Below are positions 21,650 to 35,728 of a DNA stretch of 64,000 bases, piece by piece. This DNA comes from Climacium dendroides (lineage: Eukaryota > Streptophyta > Bryopsida > Hypnales > Climaciaceae). A program made the translations under genes and the position numbers. Where the stretch lies: positions 36,146,001 to 36,210,000 of the forward strand of contig OX467082.1 of NCBI GenBank assembly GCA_950106755.1, in the 5' to 3' direction. The notes under the pieces were generated by a model, which was given only the letters and a program-made list of their open reading frames with translations, was not told the DNA's origin and did no database searches. Positions within the stretch are counted from its first letter, which is position 1, and the number at the start of each line of letters is the position of its first letter.

Positions 21650-23816
21650 CGCTTTCTGTTGAAAGATGCCTCTTGTGTGACAACATTGAAACCGCATCAA
21701 GATCGTTCCCATGAAAATAAACAAAAGATTCTAGCTTCTACTCTTCAATTCCAGGTTAGCAATATCATCCACTTCGACATTCAGTACTGAATAATCTTCC
21801 AGACCTTGCCGTTTGGCCGAAACAAAGACATCCATGCTGCAAATCATTCACCAGACAAGCTATTAAGGTATTCAAATACAAGGATACCTCTACAGAATTT
21901 AGAAGCGTGACAGACACGAGACTACTGGAGAGCCGAGACAGAGAACATCCCCAATCCAATAGTTATGCAGCGGAAAGCGCCGAATTGTATATATAGCTTT
22001 TCCGTTTCCAACGAAGCTGATGTATTCCTCAGACTGAACCGTCCTACACCTTCGCGGACGGCGTCCCGGGATCACATCGTGGCAACTACAAATGGCACTT
22101 TAGAACTTCCGTATTTCCATTTCGATGAATTTTGATTTACTACTAATAATAGAAATTTACTACTACTAATACGGGAGTTCAAAAGTAAATCAATCAGCAG
22201 GAAAACTACAGTTTCTACTCCGATTTAAAAAACTCTACAAAAATTAGTTAATCTCTATTGATACTAATAATAATATCCGTTAGATTGAGTTTCATTGAAT
22301 GTTACTCTGTAAAAAATACAAAGTTCTCTTTCATTTTCGATCACTCATGTCTTGCCAAAAATGAATTCATACTCCTGAGCAATCACCACTTCGTAGAGGA
22401 CAAAAAATGGACGTTGAAGTGAACCACTCAAATCAGGTCGACTAGAGCTCGTAAGCAATAATTTAGAAGTATCCTCCAGAGGATGGGTGACAATAAGGAC
22501 ACTGGTCAGCCCACACACCAACCTCTCCTCCTGCGTCACGCCAATTCAAGACATCGTCAGGCTCAACCGAACAGTTCCGAAGCGAACCAGTCCTGGAAGA
22601 CGGGAGTAACAAGCTCCCATGCACTCGATTCAAGGGTAAAGACCGGATGCACGGATACATTCTGTATATGTATATTGTGCGGATGCTCAGGGAATACAAA
22701 CTGTAAGTCATGCTCTCCCAGGAAACCCCAAAGGGCTGCCGTCACTCACATTACATTCTCATCATTGCGTCTACGCTACAGGTCAAAGTTAAAGAGGGAG
22801 AAAAAGACTGGAGACACATGCCACATTCAACACTCCGTCACACAAAACATGAACGCTCAGGGAATACAAACTGTACGACATGCTCTCACAGAGCCCCGAG
22901 GGCTGGCTGTCACGCAACATGTATTTTCATCTTTGCGTTCACATTACACAATAAAGTCAAAGTCAAAGACCGGATGACCCTAATCAGCGCGTTTGCCACT
23001 TCATGCATTTTCCACAATCACAGTGCGGGCCACCAGGATCTCTGCTGGAGAACCAAACAGAAATGTGGCGAGACAAGCACTTCATGAAACTCATGTGCAT
23101 CGCACAAACACTAAGTGTCATGGAATATATGCCTGAAATATCCCACTCCACATCTTAAACCTCGTTATTCATGAATTAGGGTTTTCGAATCATGCTTCCT
23201 TCCAGAGCAAGACACAGAATATACACCCTCAACATGATTCACGAACTAAACACGGACACGGTGGAGTATAGGGGCCAACACAGTCACACATACAAGTACT
23301 AGACCTAGCACGCCATTTTACGTGGAAAACAACACCTTGGCCAGATTTCTCTCCAGGAACATGAGAAGCCAGAATCAGAGCATCAGATTTAAAAAGCTCT
23401 TTAGAAAATCCTCACGGACAATAGGCGTTGGATCTAGGTTTCACATCACCTGCACTGATTCATTCAAGCTCCCGCACCTTCTTCTACACAAAAAAACCAA
23501 TGCCCTAAACTGCGGCATTATGGACACTCAATCATCATATTCACAAATCAAACGGAAAACTAGCCAAAATCACAGCTAGAGAGGAGAGGATGTACAACAA
23601 AAGGGCCGAAACATCAGAACGCACGAAGTATGAAATTCTCCGGGAAACAAGGTACTTTTACCAATCTCTCACGACCCGACAACAGAAATTTGGGAGACGT
23701 CGGTCGCAACAAGAACCCTAATTTCCCACCTCAGGGATTCGTCCCAGAAAACAAAAGAAAGACGAGAAATACATAAGCGAATGAGAGACGCAGAGGTACC
23801 TGTGACGCGCACATAG
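21650..23816. other. GC-richer region, perhaps part of a minus-strand transcript; no gene resolved
   Basis: Composition changes to roughly 45% GC, which is gene-like. A minus-strand frame ending near 22345 (…LYEVVIAQEYEFIFGK) looks protein-like, but I could not join it in phase to an upstream exon. TATATATAG at about 21988 could be a TATA element. This could be the body and 3' part of a small gene whose first exon is at 23817-23890, or a decayed gene. Confidence 0.25.
22684..22974. repeat. ~172 bp tandem duplication
   Basis: GCTCAGGGAATACAAACTGT occurs at about 22685 and 22857. Downstream, CATGCTCTC, CCGT/CTGTCAC, CATCATTGCG/CATCTTTGCG and GTCAAAGT recur in the same order. The long plus-strand frame across it (22483-22977) is not supported as a gene. 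Confidence 0.8.
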
Positions 23817-23890
23817 ACCTCGACAATCTGCGAGGGATCCAATTTGGCGGCATGATGAGCGTCGATGAGCCAGCTAGAAGGCAGACGAGT
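23817..23890 (-). other. Possible first exon of an unresolved minus-strand gene
   Basis: On the minus strand, downstream of a plant leader motif AAACCCTAAGCCCTAAAA (23895-23912), a short frame reads SSWLIDAHHAAKLDPSQIVE and then VYVRVTG. It ends at a canonical donor G|GTACCT at 23816. The following DNA looks like a plant first intron. I could not find the next exon or a supported start codon in this frame; an ATG at about 23853 opens a different frame. Identity unknown. Confidence 0.3.
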
Positions 23891-24044
23891 CCTGTTTTAG
23901 GGCTTAGGGTTTTCCAATTGATACCCGAAGCGAAATCCGGACATTTTCGTGATATCCGGTTATTCTTCTGTCTCCGTGCTGGTTGGAAGAATATAAGGTG
24001 GATATTCTTAAATGGACCAGTCTAAACCGCCATTTTTTTTTTCT

Positions 24045-24300
24045 ACTGTGCCTAGTGACTATTATTAGACTGGTCAAATTTTCATATTTTTTTTGTTGAG
24101 AAATGAGAGGAGGTTCCAACACACTAAAGAATTCACCATTTGAATAGTACATGCAAAAGTTACAAAGGGTCAAAGTTTTTTTGGTGTATGTTTTAAAATC
24201 GTTTCTCCAACATATGTACATATTGATTTTGGAAATGTACACAAGATGATGATGATGGTTTTAGGCAGAGTGCGATTTTGGGTGCACCCACCTTAAGTTT
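24045..24300. repeat. Dispersed ~250 bp repeat, copy 1
   Basis: Matches 34145-34395 in the same orientation. It shares GTCAAATTTTCATATTTT, GAGAGGAGGTTCCAA and ATGCAAAAGTT, and reaches GATGATGATG and ACCCACCTTA. No coding frame is shared. The family is unknown. Confidence 0.7.
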
Positions 24301-25303
24301 GGAACTTTTTAAGCAACGAGAAGAAAATAATAATAAAATCTTTGTTTTCACAAGTATTCGTTTTACTCTTCCTTGAGTACTAATGGTATAATAAAAGAGT
24401 AGATGAAGTTTAGTATTCGATATAGAAAATATTTGACTATGACAATGTTCTTGAGTTGCCAATTTGAGAGAAAAACATGAAAATATTTTGCAAAATAATT
24501 TTCTATCCATTTTTGAATGAATGAATTTACGAAAATTAATCCAATTTTTTTAGAAGCAAGTGAGCTCACCACATCCAGATGGCATGAATGTACATACAAT
24601 TAGATGAATAGATGTTGTTTCATAAATATTCTAATCTAAATAATGATCAATACAAATAGCTTCACCACTCCACTCAAGATCAAAAGGTCCAATTTCCAAA
24701 TCCTGCTACAACCTAGTTTTCAAAATGATGCACACAAAAATCATGCATAATATGTACAACCACTATTCTAAAGAGCTTAGGGTTGATTTGAAGTACATAT
24801 ATTTCCACCACTTTTGAAGATTCATAGTTCATTCATATAATATCCAAAAAATGCATTCTGTGAGAATCTAAAATCTCCTTTCCACTTCATTGAAACATCT
24901 AAAAGTCTCCTTATATTCAAACTATTTGACTTATAGTATGCCTCTCTACTAAGCAATCAAATTAATTTTCAAAGAATAAGACGTATAATCTACATGCTAT
25001 TATGAAGGTAGCTTGCAAATTTAAAATGATTATTCATTATATAGTTGCATCTTCTCTTTGTTTGGACAATGGTCCTAAAAGTCATCCATTGAACCCAAAA
25101 TGTCCATGAACTTCTAGTATTACAAGGATTACTCCAATCTTCTACAAATAGAAATGTACCCAACTTTGCAGAATCACGGTGATATAAAATTTTGGAGAAT
25201 TCTATATAGAAGTGTGTAAGTGGAGAATCAAAATTGTTGACTCACAAAATCATAGGAAAAGGCCCATGAAAAGTAGGGGAGGCAACTTTCTAACTTCTAG
25301 AAA
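24301..25303. other. Intergenic DNA, nothing recognised
   Basis: AT-rich with short chance frames only. Confidence 0.45.
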
Positions 25304-25405
25304 CACTACAAGGGAATGTTGTCATTTTCTACCAATTTGGACATTTTTTCTGTCAATTTCCTGTCAATTTGGACATGTCAATTTGGATGTTGTTTTCTTG
25401 TAGTG
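25304..25405. mobile_element. Miniature CACTA element
   Basis: The left end CACTACAAGGGAATGTTGTC pairs with the right end on the other strand, CACTACAAGAAAACAACATC. Total length is 102 bp. It is flanked by AAA on both sides (25301-25303 and 25406-25408), matching the 3 bp duplication of CACTA elements. The interior is built of repeated TCAATTTGGACAT words in both directions. Confidence 0.8.
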
Positions 25406-25750
25406 AAAACCAATTTTAACTATGGACTTGAACTTCTTTGGTTGCTTATTGTTTGATGACAAGATGAAGCTACTCCTAAAAATGTGTTTTTTCTTCTCTC
25501 ATATATTAGATTGAAGTGTAAACATCATGGAAGTTGCCAAATTCAAAGCAAAGAATTCTAATTCTAGCAAATCATTGTTTCTAGAGATGTGAATTGTTTT
25601 AGAAAATCTATTTAGACTTTTGTTTTTAGCATGGTAGAATTGGCATGCTTGATCATAAGAGAGGACCTTCATAGCTATTGACGAGTCAACAAGATGGATC
25701 ATCGGAATGTTAGTGTTTGTTGATTCCATTGGAAAACAGGTCTTATTTAA

Positions 25751-25800
25751 CCCCTAAAGATTTTTGTATCAAGAACTATTAAAACTATGAAAAACCATTA
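25751..25800 (+). mobile_element. TTAA-family end fragment
   Basis: TTAA (25747-25750) is followed by CCCCTAAAGATTTTTG, matching for about 16 bp the right terminus of the element at 35729-36669 read on the other strand. No partner end was found within the next 1 kb. Confidence 0.4.
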
Positions 25801-26268
25801 AAAGTGTTTTTCAATAAAAGGAATATTAGTCAATTTTAATTCACTTCAAATTTGTAATTGTAGGATCTTATTCTTGACTCGTATTAGAGTCACACACAAA
25901 AGAATTGGGAACTAAGAACAATGTGCATCTAAGAACTGAAAGCCTATAAATTAAAGTGGAGCAAATTGTTCTTTCAAGACTCCTCGCCTTTGCTAGGCTC
26001 TCAAGTCCCAAAACTCAAGGAAGATCTATACAGTTCAAATTTGAGTAGAAGTACAAGTTAGAAAGAAGTATGTAAATTTTCAAAGCAAAATGTTTCTTTC
26101 TCTTCCTACCTAAGTTGAGACCCAAATCTAGAAAAATGAAGGGAGAAAAAATATAATTTGATACTTGAATTTAGAAGCCCCAATCCCTTGCTCAAACCCA
26201 AAGACCAATACTTCAAAGTTTCATGGATAGTTTATAAGAAATCCACTAGTTATAGAAGTAGCAACTGA

Positions 26269-26379
26269 GTTCACACTTGGTGTTAGAGGTGTTGTTTAGA
26301 ATGTGAATCTGGTTCAAAAGCATATCTAAATTCATTCCTAAGACCCTTAGTAACAACACCTTTAACACCAAGTGCGAAC
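26269..26379. mobile_element. ~111 bp MITE, copy 1
   Basis: The left arm GTTCACACTTGGTGTTAGAG, then GTGTTGTT, pairs with the right arm AACAACACCTTTAACACCAA then GTGCGAAC. The same element with about 85% identity lies at 33840-33951. No target duplication could be assigned with certainty. Confidence 0.75.
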
Positions 26380-26399
26380 ATACCTTTAGATTCACCTAA

Positions 26400-27221
26400 C
26401 TCATCTCGTGTGCACTTAAACCCTTAATACCCCAACCTTTTCAGTGTATTTGAGATACTTTTTGAGTGTTTTTTTTTTGCAGTGATTTGCATAAATGTTG
26501 GGTATTTGTTGCCCATTTCACCATTTGTTTGCATAGCTAGTTTAGTTGCATACAAATACAATCAATTATTGCCTAACTTCACCACCCCAATCTTCACATT
26601 ATAACAAACAAACTAAAGGAACTCAAGTTCCTTTAGTTAGACTATGAACAGAATGGCATTTTTGCATTGTTGGGGGCATAGAGAGGTTAAACAAATTGAG
26701 AACCATTTAAAATGCCAAAAGATCCTTACAATTGTATTGTTGGCTTGATGCAATGGAATATAAGTGAGTGGTTTTGAGTACAACTATTGCAATTTTACGA
26801 GTTTCTAAAAAAAGTACAAGATCATGTAGTTCATTCCTTTTTGTAGTGTAAGTAATAGAAAACATTATGTATAGAACAAGAAAAAAACATCATATTTTTT
26901 GACTCAGTCCTAGTGACTCTAAGATATATACAAGTGCAATGCTTATGAAAGGAAATTTCTTAAACTCACAATTAACAAGCATGTACCCAAAAACCTTACA
27001 TTGGTAGACAATAGAGATTTATATGATCCAACAAAAAAGCCCAATTTGACCCTAGATGGAAAATTTGGGCCACCCAAAACCTTGTCTCCATTGCTTCCTT
27101 GCATGGGGCTAGAAAGTTTGTCTTCTATTAAGACATGATGTTTGTTTTGTTTTGTTTATTTGTTTTGTTTGTTTGTCACGTTGAGATCTCCCAAACCGTG
27201 CGTCCCCCAGTCGCATGCTTA
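26400..27221. other. Intergenic DNA, nothing recognised
   Basis: No supported gene. A (TTTGTTTG)-type low-complexity patch lies at about 27138-27175. Confidence 0.45.
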
Positions 27222-27600
27222 GTACCGTTAGAAAGCCCTCAGTGAGGAGGGGTGCATCGGCTTGGTTTCGTGGCATTCGGACATACAATGTGAAAGTTGT
27301 GCATATTTGAGTTATTTTTGGTTTTGAAAAATCAAAAAATTACTTTTTCTTATATTTTGGTCACAATCTTGTTACCATCAGAAAGCTCTCAGCAAAGAGG
27401 GATGCACGAACTTGGTTTCATGGCTTTCCGACTCACGGTGAGAAAGTTATGCATTTTTGAGTTGTTTTTTTGGTTCAAAAAAATTAGAAAATTAGTTTTG
27501 CTCATATTTTGGTCACAATCTTGGTACCATTGGAAAGCTCTCAGCAAAGAGGGGTGCACTGGCTTGGTTTCGTGGCATTCAGACTCACATTGAGAAAGTT
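27222..27600. repeat. ~150 bp tandem repeat, two and a half units
   Basis: Variants of GGTACCATTGGAAAGCTCTC and the following GCTTGGTTTCGTGGCATTC recur at about 27222, 27369 and 27520. Each is followed by GAGAAAGTTATGCATTTTTG and by TCATATTTTGGTCACAATCT. The plus-strand frame at 27297-27593 simply reads through the repeat. Confidence 0.85.
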
Positions 27601-28859
27601 ATGAATTTTTTAATTTTTTAAAATTTTAAATAATGCTTAAATTATTTTTACTTTTGTTTTGACTATGGCAACGGCACAAGGCACACTAGTGCCACCTAAA
27701 GCAACACATTGGATGAGTTGTAGTCCTAACCCTAGTATAAAATCCTTGGTCCAAATTTGGAGAAATTGAATGATCCTATTGGTTCAAACTTGGAGAACTT
27801 AGACTAGCCCTGTCTGCAATCCGACCCCAAGTATAAATCAGGCCTACATACTGTTTGGTATCCAACCACATGTCATCTTGTGATTAGATTGAAGTGACTT
27901 GTACCTCTCAAAATCTCACATGGAAATTCACGTTTAGCACTTTGTTGTTGAATCTAGCCAGTCATCAAGTACGGTAAGTTACCTCCACTCGCACGAGTTA
28001 CTGAGTACCCACGGAACCTCCTTCCCATCCAGTACCGTAGTGGAGTTCCATAAGAAAGCGGCTTGAAGGGCACTTAGTGACTCGGTGTTCTGTTCGACAC
28101 GGTTCGTGGCACATGGTGACCATGCCTGTAGAAACTGACTGCGTGAAAGTGGAGCTCACTCATCAGCAAATAAACAAATATTTTCAAATTTCAAATTTAA
28201 ATTTAAAAAAAAAAAAAAAATCTCAAATTCATGTCCCCACCTGCCCCCACCTGTGCCCACCTGTTCACCTGTCTCCAGCAAACAGTTGGGGATTTCCCAG
28301 CCTGGGCTTTTCCCCAAATTGAACTGGCTGCAGCTCATAAAGAAGAGTAGAAATGAAAAAAGAAATCAGAAAACTGCAGTAAGTTATTGGACATTACGGT
28401 ATTGCTTAGTAGTGGGACACTGCTGCAGTGCTACCGTGTGATTACGGCATGTAACGGACGGGGACGATGGAGATGAAGTGAACTCTCAGACAGAAAGAGG
28501 ATCCCCAACTTCTGGAAGATGTGATAGAAACCTGCATATCATCCAATCGCAGGAATTGTTAGTCTTCAAGATAAGTTTCAATACAAGAATGCTGGAAAGC
28601 TTGGCACAAATGGATAGGAACAGTCACACCTCTCTCCAGCAAGGGTAGAAATTACCTTCCAAGACTTATCCATGTTATCCATGGCTGCTCACGCTTCAAC
28701 GATTTCATGGGTCGAGGAAATAATAACAAATTTCTTATAAGCATTTCACTTAGGTTCGAGTACAAGCGCAGAAGAAAAGTCACTGGCTGGAAGAAATAGT
28801 CCAGATTGGTCAAGACAGAAGACCAAACCAACTGAAGATTTCTACACGAGCCATACATT
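27601..28859. other. Intergenic DNA downstream of the epimerase gene
   Basis: No gene supported. 28230-28275 holds four closely spaced CCCACCTG/TTCACCTG words next to a poly-A run. Confidence 0.45.
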
Positions 28860-29316
28860 GAGCTGCAATTAATACTTTATTACGGCAGGAAACCACAGAG
28901 CAGCAGCACATACTGCAGGTCCACGCAATTTCTTCTGTACAAAGAATGGAATGCTTGATGTCGCAAACAAAAATATAATCCTAATTCTCTACTAAGATTT
29001 GCTCACTGTCGAGCACTGTTATCTTATCTCTGAACTTTCTCCTAGTCTCACCGTCAAAAGGCATTAACCGTGCTGAATGCTTCACCAGTCACATCTGCAA
29101 CTCAGCATCTTAAATCAGGTTCAAAATCCTCATAAACCACCCGGAACTCTAGCGCAAACCCTGAACTCTGGAACTCTCGGTCACTGACCAGACTACTGTG
29201 GAGGTATAATATCATTGGCAATACCAATGATAAATGATGATATGAAAAAGTAGTACCGGAAAAAAGAGTGCCCTCATACCATCATGGCTCCTTGCATGAG
29301 GTCAACTATAAGGTGT
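28860..29316 (-). other. Probable 3' untranslated region of the epimerase gene
   Basis: Follows the stop codon at 29317. An AATAAA signal lies on the minus strand at 28876-28881, about 440 bases after the stop. Extent is inferred; no transcript evidence. Confidence 0.4.
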
Positions 29317-32395
<3,079 letters not shown>

Positions 32396-32559
32396 CTACT
32401 CCGTCCCACACAAACAACACTCGTCTTGACAACGCACACAGCCTCCCACACAAACAACACCGACATCTATACGTCTCCGTTTTTCTTTTTCTTTCGGGGC
32501 GGATTTATTTAGCAAGTGCAAGAGAGTCTCAGAGTCAGTCTATCTTTAATTCAGTGAAT

Positions 32560-33630
32560 CTTTTTCTTTTCCCAGTTTTGAAATGGGCAGTGGGTCCCGG
32601 GCAATCTCCGGTGGACACGTGGCAGACCCACTCCCGCCTCGACCATCCGCTCACCCCGCTCGTTTTGCTTCGGCGAAGATTCGGTTTCGTTTCCAGGCCG
32701 CCAGGCCTTCTTCTCCGTGAGTTCGTCAATTCTCTCTCTGATCGTCGTTCTCGCCTTGGAATTTGACTGCCGATCGCGTTCTTTCATGCCACATGTTGAG
32801 TAACCGTAGCCACCGATTGTGATGCGTTGATGCTTCCTTTGCGTCATAGAATCCCCCAAATCTTTAGAAAGCCCTAGCTGCGATTTGTTGTTTCCCAACA
32901 GTTTGTGGAAGTTTGAAGAATATACCTGGCAGGACATGTCTTTGATGATGGGGTTTCTGGATATAAAATTGGTCTCCAAGTACAAGGGCTACCACAGTTC
33001 TTTCCACGTTTCTATTGCTGATAAACAAAACATGTCGTTGAAGACTCGATCGCAACTGGTAGCTTAGAATATTACCGGTATGGGCTACCAGTAATAGACA
33101 GTAGATCTGCTCAACACGTAGAAACCCTCCATAAGTGGGATATAAGTGACAAGAATAAGTATACGCTCAGGGTTTTATATATTTGTCCAGGGGTCCCCCT
33201 CTCCTATCAAAGGATTACATCTTGGATAATTAACCGTAGAAACAGAAACTTACAGTCGTAGTACATCAAGCATATGGATCTGGGATGCACCCATGGCCAA
33301 ATCGATTGAACCAATCCACTCTTAAACAGAGGATATGCACGACCCACCTCCACAAAGAAATAGCTGCTCTGTGGTTGACAACCACCTGCCTTCCTCCGCC
33401 TCATCCTGCTGATACAAAAGCTTCTTTGAATGTGAAATGCACTATAAAATCATTCGAGCTCCGTCCGTCACCAAGCATCATAAGATATGAATGTCGAGTT
33501 CTCTTCCTGCCAGGTAATGCTCATCAGCCACCCAAACCTAACAATGCAAGCAATCATTTTCATCATTCTAAATTTCTAGACTTTTCAGTCATGGCCGTGG
33601 AGAGTCCTTCATGATGGGGATAAAGCTCAA
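32560..33630 (+). other. GC-rich divergent promoter region; possible short plus-strand transcript
   Basis: A GC-rich block (32600-32770) lies directly upstream of the epimerase gene. Plus-strand sequence has exon/intron-like features: a GTGAGT donor near 32717, and an acceptor CCCAACAG at about 32900 followed by a short open frame from ATG near 32937 (MSLMMGFLDIKLVSKYKGY…) to TAG near 33066. I recognise no protein. It could be a divergent non-coding transcript, a small gene or chance. Confidence 0.2.
32615..32623. promoter_or_regulatory. ABRE/G-box (ACACGTGGC) upstream of the epimerase gene
   Basis: CACGTG core at 32616-32621 in an ACGTGGC context, about 220 bp upstream of the epimerase start codon and within a GC-rich patch. 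Such sites bind bZIP factors of abscisic-acid and light responses in plants. Function here is inferred from sequence only. Confidence 0.4.
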
Positions 33631-33839
33631 AAGGATCAATTTGAAACAGAAAACTGTCAGCTCACAACATTAGTACAGTAGTGTTCCTCACGAGAAGATT
33701 GCTATCAAGTGTAGCTTGATCCACTTCACTATGGTCAGCCAACTTCCAAGTCCCACTACCTCTAGGGTCATCGACTGAAGAGCTGCGAGAACTCCACGAA
33801 CAGATGCCCTAAAAGTGTAGGCTAACTTACTTAGGGTAT

Positions 33840-33951
33840 GTTCACACTTGATGTTAGGGGTGATGTTTGCAATGTGAATTGAGTCTAGAAGTAGGTCTAA
33901 ATTCGTTCTTAAGACCCTCATTAACAACACTCTTTAACATCAAGTGCGAAC
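33840..33951. mobile_element. ~112 bp MITE, copy 2
   Basis: The left arm GTTCACACTTGATGTTAGGG pairs with the right arm ACTCTTTAACATCAAGTGCG then AAC. Same family as 26269-26379. Here the inverted repeat can be extended outward (GGTATGTTC against GAACATAC). Confidence 0.75.
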
Positions 33952-34144
33952 ATACTTTTATTAAGAAGGTGATTAGTAAAGTTAGTGTTCGCATAGCTCC
34001 GTAAACAATATTCTTGTATCTATATGACTATATAAGTAAACAATATATTTATATAGTCGTATACAGATGGAAGACAACCTCATTTTAGGGCCGCAAACTA
34101 TTTGATACTTGAGGAATAATGTGGGTGCCCCCACATACCATTTG

Positions 34145-34395
34145 CTATTGCGTTTAGTTATCATTAGGGTGGTCAAATTTCCATATTTTCTTGTTGGCAA
34201 GTGAAAGGAGGTTCTAAGGCACCAAAGAATGCATCATTTGGATTCTATATGCAAAAGTTGTGAAGGGTCAATGAAAGTTTTTTTGGTAGATGTTGTAAAA
34301 TCATTTCTTCAACATGCATACGTATTGATTTTAGAGATGTACATAGTGATGATGACAATTTTAGGTAGGGTATTATTTGGGATGTACCCACCTTA
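34145..34395. repeat. Dispersed ~250 bp repeat, copy 2
   Basis: Direct copy of 24045-24300, with about 75-80% identity by eye. Confidence 0.7.
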
Positions 34396-34624
34396 CATAG
34401 ATACATTGGCGCAATATCAAGAATACAGTATTTTGAAGGAAAGTACTCACTGTGAATGGTTTGTCTTAACTAGGTGAGGAGCTAAATAAGGGTCCATTGA
34501 CAAACAATTTTAAAACTCTTCTTGCAAATGCTATGCATTTCCATATAGAATTATTCCAAATTTATCTTTTGTCATTTCTACAAAGTTTGGTCAATTATTG
34601 TATACACAATTTACCCCGAGTTAA

Positions 34625-35537
34625 CCCCTAAAGTTCCAAAGTTCTTAATATGAGGGATTATTGGGATTTGGGGTAGGTTTGTGTAATCTCAATTTTTGAT
34701 ATAATTTTTTGAATTTTTTTCTAAAGACAAGAAACCATTTAGCTTTCTTGGAGTATAATTTTTATTTCAATTGATGCCTAGAAACAAAAGTTATGCCACT
34801 ATAAGTCTAAAAAGCAACTCAAGGGGCAACCCAAAAAGCACACAAAAAGTTGAACTTTTTAATTTTTAATTTTTTTCTAAATGATTATATTTTGTCTGCA
34901 TCCAAAGCTTTGATTCATTCTATATGGACTAGTAATGAGAAAGTTATGGATAATCTTATTTTTCAAGTAATCTAAGCATCTTCTTGAAAAAATAACTTAT
35001 AAAATCCATTTTAGAATGAAATTTTATAAATTTTCAAAGAAAATTGTTAGGCAGGGTTAAGTTTTCTTGCTAGAACAATCTCATTATTGAGATTATTGTG
35101 TTTCAATTCCATTGTAGAGCTATTAACAGTTTAGTTATCCCTTCAATCTTGAACCTACTTTTATTTAACAATTTTTTATTGAGTGAAAATTAAATGTTTT
35201 TTTTATGCATTTTTTTCTTAGATTCTCAACTCAATTCTTCAACATAGAAAATTATAAAATCAAAATAAATAGTACAAAAATTTCAAATTAAGAAAATTCA
35301 AAGACAAAAAATCTAGCCAATCAAGGTGTTAATAAACTTGTTTTCTTTACTTTAAATTAAAACATCTTGCAATCTATGTGGTCAAAGTTTCTGAATTTTT
35401 TTCACACATTTTAATACTAGTGCAGTACAAGATTCTACGGTTAGATATGAAAAAAATTAAAAGTTTTTTGCTCTTTGCAATAGAAATGGTAGCTTTGAGT
35501 AGGTTTTGATGGAAAAAAGGCCTTGGAACTTTAGGGG
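34625..35537 (-). mobile_element. TTAA-flanked non-autonomous element, copy 3
   Basis: TTAA (34621-34624) is followed by CCCCTAAAGTTCCAA. The right end reads TTGGAACTTTAGGGG, ending at 35537 and followed by ATAA. The 913 bp body is the reverse complement of copy 1 (17156-18088) along its length, including CCGTAGAATCTTGTAC on the minus strand and a GAGATTGTTCTAGCAAG-like segment. No open frame of note. The terminal repeats have co-varied (GTTCC/GGAAC), keeping their pairing. Confidence 0.75.
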
Positions 35538-35728
35538 ATAAACCCTAAAATTTGCTTCAACTCATTATTTAAACCATAAATAATAACATCTAAATTCAAA
35601 CCCTCTAAATATATCAAACATTACTTCCTAAACCACATCTTCTAATGTATATTTTGTATAAATACCTCATTTATAAAATATATCCATTTATTAATAAATA
35701 TCTCCAAAATAAAAAGGATCTTTTTTAA

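Noticed and set aside
22483..22977. Plus-strand open frame of 164 codons
   Set aside because: It runs through a ~172 bp tandem duplication without any recognisable protein pattern.
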